Position numbers and translations under genes: made by a program. The notes beneath the pieces are model-generated. The model worked only from the letters and a program-made list of their open reading frames with translations, was not told the DNA's origin and did no database searches. A stretch of DNA of 64,000 bases, taken from Corythucha ciliata. Its lineage: Eukaryota; Arthropoda; Insecta; Hemiptera; Tingidae. The stretch covers positions 12,090,001 to 12,154,000 of the forward strand of contig CM075940.1 in NCBI GenBank assembly GCA_038030265.1. Reading direction: 5' to 3'. Shown here one piece after another: positions 1-10,812 of this stretch. Within the stretch, counting starts at the first letter, position 1. Each line of letters starts with the position of its first letter.

Positions 1-1593
1 GAGGTTTGTGATCAGTTAGAATTTCAAATTCTTTCCCAATAAGTAAGTCCCTGAAGTGTTCACAGCCCCAAGTAACCCCTAATGCTTCTCTCTCGATGTT
101 CGAATAATTTTTTCTCAGCGTTTGAAAGTCCTCTTGAGGCGTATTGGATAGGCTTCCATGACCCTGGGACTTGCTCTTGCTCTAGAATGACCCCCAAACC
201 AATCATACTTGCATCTGCAGCTAATCTCAAGGGTTTATTCGGGTCATAAAAACTAAGGACGGGCGTAGACGATAAAAGCTGTTTTATTTTTTTGGAATGA
301 ATCATCTTGATTTGCATCCCAATACCATTCTGATTTCTTTGCAAGTAAATCACGGAGAGGTTTTGCGACAGACGACAATTTAGGGCAAAATTTGGCATAA
401 TAATTAGTCATCCCAAGAAACCGTCTCAATTCAGTAACATTCGTCGGCTTCGGATATGTAACTATGGCTTGAACCTTTGTTTCATCGGCTTCTATTCCAT
501 CCCCGGACACAATATGACCTAGAAACTTCACTCTTTCAGCTCTGAATACACATTTCGTTTCATTTAAAGTCACCCCCTCATCCTTTAGCCTTTTAAGAAC
601 ATTAGTTAATCGTTCGTCGTGCTCTTCGATAGAATTTCCATAAATAAGTGAATCGTCTAATAAAGTAATCACACCGTCTATGCCTTGTAGTACGTTCGTC
701 ATGTACTTATGGAAAACCTCGGGCGCGCTGGTAACGCCCATCGGAACCCTGTTGTAATAGTACCGACCGAAAGGTGTTAAAAAAGTTGTCAATTTAGTAC
801 TTTCCGGGTGTAATTTTATCTGATAGTACCCAGACCGACAGTCTATTTTCGAGAAAAACTTGGCACCTTTCAGCTGGGACAATAAATCGTTCACAGACGG
901 CATCATGAACCTCTCCCTTTTTACAGCTTTGTTTAAGTGGTAGTAATCTACACAGATTCGAACTTCCTCTGCATTTGCTTTTGGTACGACCACCATATGA
1001 GCTACCCAGTCCGTTGGCTCATCAATGCGAGTGATAATGCCAAGCTTTTCCATCCGGTCTAACTCTCTTTTTGTCTTTTCCCTCAAAGGAATTGGAATTC
1101 TTCGTGGGACTCCGACCGCGTAAGGCTTAGCATGGTCGTCTAAAATTATTTTATGTTCCGCTTTCATGAGACCAATTCCTTTGAAAAGTTCAGGAAACTG
1201 TTTTTCTATCTTCATGTTTAGGTTAGAGACGTGTCCTACCCATTTCAAAATTCCCAATTTCAATATAGCCGGTCGCCCTAGTAAAGGAACCTGGGACCCT
1301 TCGATCACAAATATTTCTTCCTCTGCAGATTTGTCCTTACATCTTAAGGAAGTTTTAAATTTTCCCTTTACTGAAATTTGAATTTTCCCAGGACCGTACA
1401 ACTTTTTTTTTGTTGTCTTTAACACATGAGTTTTTGAAAAGCAATTGGTGAATTGAGAGAAAGACATTAAAGACACGTCGGCACCTGTGTCTATACGGAA
1501 TTTGACAGGTTTAGATAGGTTCCCGAGTCTTAAATGTATTTCCCACGGGTTCTCATTGGCCTTGCACACTTCTCCAACGAAACCGAGACCCAT
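1..1593 (-). pseudogene. Ty3/gypsy (Mag/SURL-like) pol: protease, RT, RNase H
   Basis: Broken pol gene running off the left edge. The first open segment (253-1593) starts with an aspartic protease (DTGADVSLMS around residue 36). Reverse transcriptase follows, with the VPMGVTSAPEVF block and the catalytic pair inside LLDDSLIYG; most gypsy RTs have (Y/H/M)(I/M/V)DD there. The frame is lost in a seven-T run at 287-293 and RNase H continues in another frame (LAADASMIGLGVILEQ). A second slip near the T run at 109-114 moves the rest of RNase H into a third frame, recognisable as far as a TDHKP-like motif at base 1. Integrase, if present, lies outside the window. Both lesions are single-base homopolymer indels, so sequencing error is a minor alternative to decay. 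gag overlaps the 5' end by 64 nt in a different frame, as in frameshift-expressed gag-pol. Confidence 0.9.
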
Positions 1594-2396
1594 GACTCGA
1601 CGTCATGAATTTTGGTACGCCTACTTCGGCACACTCTCGCAAAATGCCCTTTATAACCACATTTCCTACATTCAGCGCCTAAAGCCGGGCAGGGCGTAGT
1701 GTGCTTACCTCGAAATCCGCATGTTTCACAATGTTTACTGGTGGGTTGGTCACTCATAGATTTAAATTTTCTTTGTGGCTTCTTTCGTCTGACTAAGTCG
1801 ATTTTTGCTTCATCCGAGGGGTTTCGTACAACATCTTGCTGAAGGCGAATTCTCTCAGCCTGTCTGACTCGGTCTTCCACAGTTCTTAGGACAAATTTAT
1901 TTCTTGTACATTCCACCTGAAACATTTCGGACAGGTGAGAATCTGACATTCCTTGCACTAACTTGTGCATGATCAAGTCATCTTTTAGGTCACCAAAGTC
2001 ACACTTTGATGCAATCCTGTGCAAATCTCGAATGAAAAGGTCCACTGGCTCCCCTGAATGTTGGTTACGACTAAAAAATCTTGCACGCTCATAAAATAAA
2101 TTAATATTTCCTGTGAAATAATTACTAAATTTGTTTACGACCGCATCGTACTTCTTTCTCTCCGCATTGGAAATGTCCAACTGTTCGAATATATCCTCAC
2201 ATTCGTCCCCGAGTGCTAAAAGTAATTGGTTTACTTGATACTCCTCTGGCATTTTGTACAGAAAAGAGCCGGTTCGATAACGTTCCCATCGTCGGATCCA
2301 CTTGCTCCAGTCCGGATTTTCTTTATCCAACTGCCCCGGAGGAGAAACCAAAGGTGGACGAAACGTGAGGTCAGCGATAGGTTCCTCTACGCTCAT
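1530..2396 (-). CDS. gag of the Mag/SURL-like Ty3/gypsy element
   Basis: Capsid/nucleocapsid protein packaging the retrotransposon RNA. The open frame extends back to 2504, but the likely start is the ATG at 2396, because upstream codons read through the primer-binding site and LTR. Visible features are a capsid-like region with FYERARFFSR and LVQGM, and a C-terminal pair of zinc knuckles: an atypical CETCG...H...CPA motif, then CRKCGYKGHFARVC. This combination is typical of invertebrate Mag/K02A2.6-like elements. The frame is intact over about 290 residues although the pol next to it is broken. Confidence 0.85.
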   Translation of the reverse strand: MSVEEPIADLTFRPPLVSPPGQLDKENPDWSKWIRRWERYRTGSFLYKMPEEYQVNQLLLALGDECEDIFEQLDISNAERKKYDAVVNKFSNYFTGNINLFYERARFFSRNQHSGEPVDLFIRDLHRIASKCDFGDLKDDLIMHKLVQGMSDSHLSEMFQVECTRNKFVLRTVEDRVRQAERIRLQQDVVRNPSDEAKIDLVRRKKPQRKFKSMSDQPTSKHCETCGFRGKHTTPCPALGAECRKCGYKGHFARVCRSRRTKIHDVESWVSVSLEKCARPMRTRGKYI

Positions 2397-2406
2397 TCTG
2401 ACACCA
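2390..2406 (-). promoter_or_regulatory. Primer-binding site, tRNA-Leu-like
   Basis: On the minus strand this reads TGGTGTCAGAATGAGCG, resembling the complement of a tRNA-Leu 3' end, the usual primer for SURL/Mag-type elements. It lies directly downstream of an LTR end (..ACA). The proposed gag ATG is inside it. Confidence 0.65.
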
Positions 2407-2500
2407 TGTTTTAGGTTTGCAATAAAAACTCCAAGTTTATTCAAATCGAACAAATTCAAAAATTGTTTATTTTTCAATTTAATTATTCCAACCATGTGAC
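2407..2500 (-). repeat. Truncated 5' LTR (U5 side) of the Mag-like element
   Basis: Sequence between the primer-binding site and the Copia fragment, beginning TGTTTTAGG on the plus strand, i.e. an LTR ending in CA in element orientation. AT-rich. The outer part is missing where Copia sequence starts, so the boundary at about 2500 is approximate. No second LTR is in the window to confirm it. Confidence 0.5.
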
Positions 2501-2504
2501 ACAT

Positions 2505-3217
2505 ATAGCTGTATCACAACCTACACCTTTCCTTAATCCTTCGGAGAAAAACGAATCTTTGGTCTCAGGATTTCCTTTCAGAGAAGCCGTCGGCAGCTTG
2601 TTGTACATATCCACAAAAACTCGACCTGATTTGGCTTTCGCTGTTGGAATGGGCAGTCGAAAAGTCGAAAATCCTACCGAAAATGACCTTTTAAACTTAA
2701 AAAGGGCCTTGAAATACCTGAAAGGCACAGTAAATGAAGGTATTCGCTATTCGCGAAATCCGACAGACGAAATCACAGCTTATTGCGACTCAGATTACGC
2801 CGGGGATCCAGAAACTAGAAAAAGCACTTCGGGTTACATAATCTATTTCGCTGGTGGGCCAATAAGCTGGAGTTCCAAGAAGCAGCCTATCGTTGCAATA
2901 TCAAGCACTGAGAGTGAATATATCGCTGCATCGGAATGCTCTAAAGAAGTTGTATATTTAAAGAGCCTGTATGAAGAAATGACAAACAAAACTATCAGAG
3001 CGACCATCAGAGTACCATAAGTCTAATCAAAAAAGGAAATTTCAACCGAAGAAGTAAACACATTGACGTTAGATTTCATTTCATAAAAGAACTATCCGAC
3101 AAGAAGATCATCAATGTTGAATATTGTCCTACGAACCAACAACTTGCTGATTTGCTCACTAAGCCGCTTCATACTACCAAATTTGCAAACTTCAAAAGTC
3201 AGATGGTGACATCTTGA
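2505..3217 (+). pseudogene. Ty1/Copia pol C-terminus (RT tail and RNase H), 5' truncated
   Basis: Last part of a Copia polyprotein. The RT tail (PFREAVGSLLYISTKTRPDL) is followed by Copia RNase H, with YCDSDYAGD, the KSTSGYI block, SWSSKKQPIVAISSTESEY and, after a frameshift near 2998, the terminal HIDVRFHFIKE and QLADLLTKPL motifs, then TGA at 3215-3217. Everything upstream (gag, protease, integrase, most of RT) is missing where the sequence abuts the oppositely oriented gypsy element. One frameshift in a still well-preserved reading frame suggests moderate age. Confidence 0.9.
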
Positions 3218-3242
3218 TTTTAAACCCTTTTTAAATACAAAA

Positions 3243-3290
3243 TTAAGGAGGGTGTGTTGGACTGGGTAATTTTGTACACAGCCTCCAACA
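3243..3290 (+). repeat. Copia polypurine tract and start of 3' LTR
   Basis: An AAGGAGGGTG purine tract lies 26 nt after the Copia stop and is followed by TGTTGGA (3255), the usual Copia LTR start. TCCAACA, the expected LTR end, occurs at 3284-3290, only 36 bp from the start. The LTR is therefore either internally deleted or continues past this point and the match is coincidental. Confidence 0.6.
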
Positions 3291-3376
3291 TATGGATCAT
3301 ATTTTATTCAAGTTTTTTGCTGTCCTAAAAAAAATATTGTTTCTGTTTCATTCGTTCACGACTCTGCTACCAACAA

Positions 3377-3504
3377 GTCGTTCACTCGTTAAATTATCAA
3401 AACATTAGGGAAGGCCCCTCGTCAACGCTATTTCATGATACCGTCAAATGAAATCAACAATTTCATGTGAACGACTGACTTTGATAATTTAACGAGTGAA
3501 CGAC
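3377..3504. repeat. Inverted repeat with 25-bp perfect arms
   Basis: Arms 3377-3401 and 3480-3504 are exact reverse complements separated by 78 bp. Parts of the arm (GAACGACT, CGTTCACGACT) recur around it. It lies just downstream of the Copia end. Confidence 0.85.
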
Positions 3505-3514
3505 TCAACATAAA

Positions 3515-3605
3515 TTGCTGAGGATGGCCTAGTGAAAAAGGAGGCCGAAACCGGTTCAATTAAATAAAAATTTTTAAAAATCGCAGTGGAGAGGCAACGT
3601 CTTTT
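3515..3605 (+). repeat. Repeat tail with GCCGAAACCGGTT core
   Basis: Contains GATGGCCTAGTG, GGCCGAAACCGGTTC and an A/T-rich end. The same GCCGAAACCGGTT core appears in the repeat pair at 15.95 kb and 20.05 kb, so this is probably a fragment of the same or a related interspersed family. Confidence 0.5.
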
Positions 3606-3630
3606 TTATTCTCTTGAATAATAACGAAAT

Positions 3631-3970
3631 AGACTGTTTCCGGGGAAAATTGACAGTTTTGAACGACAACATTTACAGTTTTGAATGATGAAATTGACAT
3701 TTCCCGCGTGAAATTGACAGTTTCAAGGACGACTTTGGCAGTTCAGATGTAGAAATTGGCAGATTTGGACGACGAAATTGACAGTTCCAAGGACAACATT
3801 TACACAGTTGTGAATTACGAAATTTATATTTCCAGGACGAAATTGACAGTTTCAAGGATGAACTTGACAGTTTAGAAGACGAAATTTACGGGTCATGAGA
3901 CAAAATTAACTGTCTTGAAGGACGAAATTGACATTTCCATGACGAAATTAACAGTTCATCAATGGAGCTT
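3631..3970 (-). repeat. Degenerate tandem module array, dialect C
   Basis: About a dozen imperfect copies of a roughly 21-bp unit reading AAATTGACAGTTT then CAAGGACG on the plus strand. The complement matches the larger C array at 36.2-37.5 kb. No coding function is visible. Confidence 0.8.
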
Positions 3971-6900
3971 TCGGTCGAATTCATTGTAGTTTTTAGCCTC
4001 CTCCCACCAACTGACAGTCGTTACACTGCTATAGATATCTCATGGGGTGCTCTAGCCTGCAATGGACCATTTTGTGTGGTTTTGGTGCTTCTTCAAGCCG
4101 CGATTTATTTCACGGAGCGCACCTGATAACCATGGGCGGTTGAAGAGATATGAAGTGTTTTCTACCGGTGGGAGCAAACGGGCGCTATATTTATCTCTAC
4201 TGCACTCGGTCTTTTAACATAATGTTAAAAGTAAATATAAGCCTCAGCCAACTAATGCCCAGGGCGGGCCGCCCCGCTATACGAGACGCCACTGCCCCTC
4301 TCTACCACCACTACCCATTATCGGTACCATTTTTCAATAATGCGAGAGAGAGAGAGAGAGAGAGATAGAGCGTCGAGCAAACTTGGTTTTAGGCCCGGAA
4401 TCCGGATTTTCGTCTGCCCAAACTCGTGAGGCTGAACTCATTAGAATGGTTCCTTTACAGGGTGCGGGGGCGAAATTATAAATTGTTCACGAGCTGAATC
4501 ATTGTTCTGATTGTTTTAAAAAATTGTTGAAAATCACTTTTGTTTTATTTCACTCCAATGAGTCTTATTCCCTATGACAGTCATTTATTGTATGTTACAA
4601 AAAGGTAATCCCCTCGGGTTTCTTGTTTGTTTCCATCCATAATTTAAATTAGAAGTGACATTCATGATTTCACAATACAATTTTTCTTCATTCCCTCCCC
4701 CCTTCGTCTTTTAAAAGGTATTCGTCGAAGTTGAAACGTAAAGCATTATGTATTTATCAATGATTGTCTTTTTTTATTCCACTCCACTCAAGACCTGTCT
4801 TTTAATCCTCAAATAATGATAATCGAAATGCAGCGCTTTATCTGCTCTAAAAGCAGGGGATTTTTGCAATTGAAAGGTTTTAATTGAAATTGTCTCCCTT
4901 TTTACCATTTCCCCATCATCCTTTTTTTTTTTCTTTTTTTTTTGCCGGGGAGCACCATTTCGTAACATTTTTTGCCTCTTTCTTCTTATTTTCCTCCTCC
5001 TGTTTTCCAGTTCTCTCCCTCCACCATCTATACAGCAAAATAATAGAATCGTTGCACTTAAAGATTTCTTTGACAAAGGCTTCGAACTGTCAGAGAATGG
5101 CTGGCGGGGGAGATGACGTGTAAACAATCAAGGCCAGCCCCCCCCCCCCCACAAAAAGGGGGAGAGAACTATAAAGGCTTTCGAGTTTCAAGACCATTTG
5201 GAGTCGAAAGGGAGTTTTCGAGCAGGGAAAGAGTGAGGTTTTCATCTAAAGCGCATCGTATATATTCCCCTCGCGTTACCTCTTTCTATTAGGAGCACAA
5301 GGGAGCGAAAAATCGATATTTAAGAGTTGTATTGGATGGTTATGATTGGTGGGAGGGGGTGAAGTCTGTGTGAGCTTATAAGCACACTTCAAGTAAAATA
5401 ATTATGAGGGGGCATGTCACCTGTGATTGACTCAAGTTTTGCTTCTTTTGTTTTTTTGTATTCGTCGATCAAAAAGATCATGGTATACTGGTATAGACAA
5501 GAACAAGAAGAAACGATCAGTTAATCCGATTAAAAAACTTTTTTCCTTTCAAAATGTTCTTCATAGATCTGCTCATTTAAACCATTAATTAGCTACTGAA
5601 TAACTCAATTACTTAGTTTCTTCTCATGAGGGGGCAACAATTGATTAAACCCGTTGGATTAATGAAAATACGATTGATTCATTAAACTTGCGGATAAAAC
5701 CCTTAAATTGTTAAACGTTAATTTCAGGAAACTTTAAACTATCAGTTAATTGTGATTGCAATTGAATAATTAGTTTGAGGAGCCCAGTTCCGGGGGGAAT
5801 AGAGCAGAATGAACGGCTGTCCACGGTTTACTTCCCTCGGCCTGGAAAACAGGGTGTTTGGGAAGTTATAATGAATGTTTTGCCGGATTATTTGGGTGAA
5901 TGGATGTGTGGAGGGGAGGGGGGGGGTCTTTTGCGGATGACGGCGTAGAATTAAACCCTATTGAGAACTTTCAAGACAATTTGTTTATTCTTTTTTCAAG
6001 TCCTCGCGATAATTCTATGGTTAATTCCCCAAGTGAAAGGAGAGCCCATTATTGCTACATGTTTTTTCCTTCGTTTTCTTGACTAACCAATGTGTGTTGC
6101 ATTAAATTGCACAGCTAAACTTGAATTGGGACAGTTGTTGGATGCGTGTGACGTTAACCCATTCATCAGTCAGAAGCTGGGAAGAAGGTTTGCATTATCA
6201 ATTTAGACGATCGCCCTTTCAGGAAGCTTCTTCATTAATGAAACATATTGCGAATGGGTGGTCTACGTAATCCCCCCGGCCCCCCTCCCTTCCTAACTTC
6301 ACTTTGATCAATAAAAGCGCATATTTATTCAACTATTCTTAAACGCATTCGGATGCTCGCCCACCCTTTCCCAAACTGTGCGATTCAGTCACGCTCGGTA
6401 TGCCTAATTAGCCTAGAACTTCAAAGGTGGTTAGACATTTTCCGTAACTTGAAGAAAAGAAACAGAAATAAAATCAAAATTGACCCTTTTACTAAACTTT
6501 ATTCCCTCGTGTTTGCGAAGAACTGTCACCCAATCGTACTTATTTATCTCCAGTATAAACGCGATATCTCAATCTTTTTCCATTGATGCACGACTTTAAC
6601 GTGTAGATCACGCATTGAATAGCGGTTTCAAAATTTCCAATTTACATACGCGCGGAAATATGAAGCGTCAAAATTCTAGCCACGATCAGAAAATTACAAA
6701 TAAATGACCGTTCGATTGCTTCGCCAGTCGAGGGGTCTGAATACGTGAACGATATAAAACAATCGCCGCGCCGGCTTTCAATCCCCAATACTAATGTGCA
6801 AACTTTAGGGCGTTTAAATATCTGATGGTTATAATCTTCCCCACTTTTAGGACCCCTCCTATCACACCACATAACAAGAATGGTGGAGTGAAGAGGATAA

Positions 6901-9260
6901 TATTTTTCCAACAGAACATCCTGTTATTGTGCCTCGTGATCTCCTAAAACAGATTGCAACAAAAGTCCCGCCGAGGCTTTTGAATTTGAACGGAACAAAA
7001 GATCCTCCTGCTAAGGTGAAATACACATAATTTATATTATAATGTTGAGAGCTAAATTCTAAACTACAAGGTAAACCCAGCTGATAATGCTTCCACCCCA
7101 GTAAAAAGCTCGAGTTTATTCCGAAGGTAAATTGACGAGACTATAGAGCCAGACCTCTTTCTTCTCTGCTTGATTGAATCAAACCTTGACGAGGCATGAT
7201 TGATTTGACGAAGTTAACGAATCAAATGGAGATGAGTTATAACTTTTTTTTATATGAAAATATATTAAAAAAGGGAATCTCTCTGGTGCAGCTTCACCAA
7301 GCATCCTAAATACCGGCTGCAGGGTTCCACAAATTGTTCAGCCTTATCTAAACCGCTTAAAAACCTCTGCCCCTTGGCGCTATTTCTCATTTCAAAGTAA
7401 GCCTGTGTAGAATGTTTTAGGCTTTACAATTATCTCTTCATGAAAAATCAATATCCCTGTAGAATCACAAAACTAGGTCGAAGAGTTTCACGATAAAAAT
7501 GATTCTCCAACAGTATGTTCAATCGATTTCGTTCTTTAGTTCATCAAAGCGTTTTAAAATATCATTCTTATTCATTGGGGAGGCTAAAGGAATTTATTAA
7601 AAAGCGATTCCCCATATTGAAAGCAGACGACAGAAGGGGGAGTGGACAAGAAAAACTTGAGTGCTCTCCGGCATAAAAAGAAAATACCATGGTTTTTTGT
7701 TGACCCTTCCAGCAATTTGTGAGCGAGGACGAAGTGCTGAAACAAAAAGTAGAGAAGCTGTTGTTTCAACAAATCAATTATTTATTTTTAGCTCCAGAAA
7801 AAAAAAAATGTATATTGCGAGGCTCGACCTACTACGAGGATTAACTCGTCCCAAAAGGCCTTTTGTCCCTGAGTTCAGGAGAGGTTTTGGAGGGGTAAAA
7901 TGCAAATATTAAGCAAAGTTTGAATGCCCCGTGGGATCGTCAAAAGCAACACAAATTATTCACCTACTTGAATATAATACCCGAGTAATAATAGCAAGGG
8001 TATCCTATGACAGCTTCAAGTAGACCACCGTTATAGATGATGGGCGTAACAACCTGTTTATAGGGTAATTGCTGGACCCAACGATGGTCCAAGTGTAATT
8101 AACGACGGTCTTTTAAAGACCGTTTAGGTCCTATCTCACGGTACCAGTAATGTTATAAAAATAATGGTTATGGGAGGGGCATTCCCAGTAGGTAAGCTTA
8201 AATGTTCATAGTAGAGTATTGCGGAAATGTGTGGGGTTATTTTACTTCCTTTAAAAGGTATTTTGCCTGGCAGCGGTGGAGATTTAATTCGAGTTTTTTC
8301 TTCTTCTTCGAAAAGAGAGCGTAGACTGATTACTGCTGGTCTTTCAGGCAGAAAAAAAACAATTCTGTAAAAATTCCACAGTTTTAAAATTAGCTGGAAA
8401 CTTGTTGCTAATGAGAGTTTAACGATTGCACTCCGGCATCAGAAGTTTTTGAGCCAATAGTTTACCCAGTCGCTCTCTCGCATTGAAAATCTCTGACTCA
8501 CGAATAAATCGCCGAAGCCTCAAAATGCAGTAAACTTGAAGATATTAATTGATAAGTGTATCCCTGGGGCCACTTGTATGGCTTCCTAGGACATCATTTT
8601 GTTTATTTACGGTTCACGACTAGCATCGGTTTCAGAGCTTCGCCTGGAAGGAAAAGGAGAAGGTGAGGGTGAAGAGAAGATAATGTTTGGCAGATTTTAG
8701 TGATTAGATGACAATAATTTACTGCTCAACATCATGTGTTTACGCCATGAAGGCATGCTCAAAAACGTTATTTATAAATTTAAAATTATCTCCGATAAGT
8801 AGCCTGGAAGGGGTATTTATTCGCTTCACGAGAGATGATGCCCTTTTGCACCTAAGAGCAGTAAAAAAAAAGGAAGTTGTTCAGAGTTTTTTGCAAGACC
8901 ACGGTTGTGAAAAACATTTAATCGTAACGCCACCCCCGCTCGCGAACTCGCTAATTAAATAGAACTCAATCGCGCCCTTGAAATTAACGCGACGGAAAAG
9001 CCGGAAATCACGACAACGCCGGACCTTACCGACATCTCATCAACGGTGAGTTCAGTGTTTATTAGCGAGCCTTTCCCCCCAAATTCGGTTAACGTTCACT
9101 ACCTTAACTGCGTAAGAAACATCATGATTGTAACGTTACATTGGGAGGATGAGAGAACAATTCAATAGAATTGAACACGTTTGCAACTCAAACTCGCTGA
9201 AATATGTGAGCGTGTGCGTGAACTTTAACGTATACGGAACGGTTTCTTGCCTATAACTTG
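3971..9260. other. Non-coding stretch without recognisable genes
   Basis: Only short unrelated open frames. A (GA)n microsatellite lies at 4344-4366 and a 13-base C run at 5138-5150. A frame without a start (8955-9168) stays open across a GTGAGT donor-like site at 9052, which could mark an exon but has no recognisable protein. No tRNA, rRNA or transposase signature was seen. Confidence 0.5.
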
Positions 9261-9373
9261 ACTCTATTTCAAATGATGCGATTTGCCGATCCACTCAATA
9301 GAGTCACCCGGGTGCAGCTAAAATATACATCCCGATCCCCTTCCCTCTGACAAGGTTTAGGAGGTCCTCGGCT

Positions 9374-10262
9374 AGAGTTTCGCCGCGGTCGGAGCACCCT
9401 CGAGTAGATCGGCCCCGAAGATGCTGAGCCGGCGGCCCGCGAGCGCCTCACACTCGAACACGACGTGATAGGCGGTCTCGTCTTCTTCCCCACACACTCT
9501 ATACACACGGGAGACTCCGTGGTTACCCCGATGCGGTGTAGGTGGTAACGGAGCTGGCAGAATCCTGTGATAAGGCCTACCACCGTTCTAAGGTCTCTCC
9601 GGCTAAGTCGGCCTCCTGCACGGTCTTTCGACCATGCGCTAACTCTGCTGATGTCCCTTCAGTCTCTGCCAGCGTATAGCAGCCTGGGCATTAACCCGCT
9701 TGGCTATCGCCATCCTGAAGGTCGATGGAGGGACGCCGAGCGCCGCGCTGGCTCCGGGCCAGTGAAGTCTCTACTCGAGCCCTCCCTGTGCAAAGAGTCC
9801 GCCTGCTCGTTCCCGTGGATACCCTTGTGTCCCGGTACCCATTCAAGGCTTACCTTGTTATCTTGGGCCAGTAGACAAAGGCTTTGGCGGCAGTCTCATA
9901 CAAGCCTGGAGCTCACTATCGGAGCCGTTAGTGCCTTAATGGCAGCCTGGCTATCCGTGAGAATACGTATATGGGCATTTTGCTCGCCCCTACGTATATT
10001 CTCAGCAGCACAGGCCTTGATTGCGTAGACTTCGTCTTGGAAGAGCGAGGTGTGTACCTCCAGAGGTGTATACAGCCTCCATTCGGGTTCCACCCCGTAC
10101 ACCACCGCACCAGTCCCGTTATTCGTTTTAGAACCGTCTGTAAACCACAACCGCTCCTTGTGATTTCTTTTCGCCGCCTGCCCCACACCGTACACAAGGC
10201 GGACGGAGAAGGGACAGCGTTCATTGAGGGTTCTGCACTCGGTTGTCGGTTTGTTTTTGGGT
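9374..10262 (-). pseudogene. LINE RNase H domain and C-terminal zinc motif, fragment
   Basis: 3' part of the pol ORF of a non-LTR retrotransposon of the I/R1/LOA group, those carrying RNase H. The first segment has WFTDGSKTNNGTGAVVYGV and ILTDSQAAIKAL. In a second frame comes WVPGHKGIHGNEQADSL. Further on lies a C-terminal cysteine motif (CGEEDETAYHV...C), reached after more frameshifts, ending in TAG near 9374. RT and endonuclease are absent, although LINE 5' truncation would normally leave a 3' end. The upstream edge abuts an RT fragment of a different LINE in the opposite orientation. Confidence 0.85.
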
Positions 10263-10410
10263 CCTACATAAGGCATTTGACTCTATAAGCAACGAGTTAT
10301 TGTTTAAAAAGTTGTATGATTCTGGAATAAAGGGTAATACCCTAATTGTTAAAACTTACGTGGTAGGTCGCAGTCAGTGTGTCAAGATTGGTAATTTTAC
10401 TAGTGATCCC
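10263..10410 (+). pseudogene. LINE RT fragment, left half
   Basis: Encodes an RT core segment of Jockey/CR1 type: KAFDSISNELLFKKLYDSG, then a VKIGNFTSD segment. It stops at GATCCC (10405-10410), the first copy of the SINE target duplication. The following residues of the same RT domain resume at 13969, so the two pieces were once contiguous. Confidence 0.85.
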
Positions 10411-10606
10411 AGAGCGCCTCGATGGTGTAATGGATACATTGCTCGCTTCGCAACTCAGCGGGCCTGGGTTCAAATCCAACCATTGCCCATTACACTATAA
10501 GGCTGCGGCGAGCTGCGACACGGCACACAACGGCTTCGTGTGGGCGTTCCCGGTGGTGTGCGTTCAACAAACCGCGCACCGACCGAAACACCCTTCGTAG
10601 TACGGG
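10411..10606 (+). mobile_element. tRNA-derived SINE, 5' part
   Basis: Head resembling a tRNA with pol III boxes: A box TGGTGTAATGG (10423-10433) and B box GGTTCAAATCC (10467-10477). The anticodon arm does not pair properly, so this is a SINE head rather than a working tRNA. The body runs to CGGG (10603-10606) and resumes after the inserted LTR element at 13857. Confidence 0.8.
10423..10477 (+). promoter_or_regulatory. RNA polymerase III internal promoter (A and B boxes)
   Basis: The two boxes are spaced as in a tRNA gene (33 bp between them). They would drive SINE transcription from about 10411. Confidence 0.7.
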
Positions 10607-10812
10607 AGTTAAATGCGACAAGTCGAGAATTAGGTTTTTAAAAAAACACTTTATTTTAATTTACACAAAAATAACAACTTAACACGCCGCGCTTCTACAA
10701 TCGACTAACTAAGTATCTTTACAGGGAAATTTATATTAATAGGAAGACGCCAATTAAGCGATTCCCAGCAATATCTTATTACAATAAAATAGAGGAAAAT
10801 AGCCTTATAACT
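10607..10812 (-). repeat. 3' LTR of the errantivirus-like element
   Basis: 206 bp, with AGTTA and TAACT at its ends. It matches the copy at 13643-13852 almost base for base. Confidence 0.92.

Noticed and set aside
4774..5127. 117-codon ORF with Lys run
   Set aside because: The Lys run is a T homopolymer read in reverse; the opposite strand has an equally long frame.
10411..10490. tRNA gene
   Set aside because: A and B boxes are good but the anticodon and T stems do not pair well, and the sequence continues into a repeat with its own target duplication; it is a SINE head.
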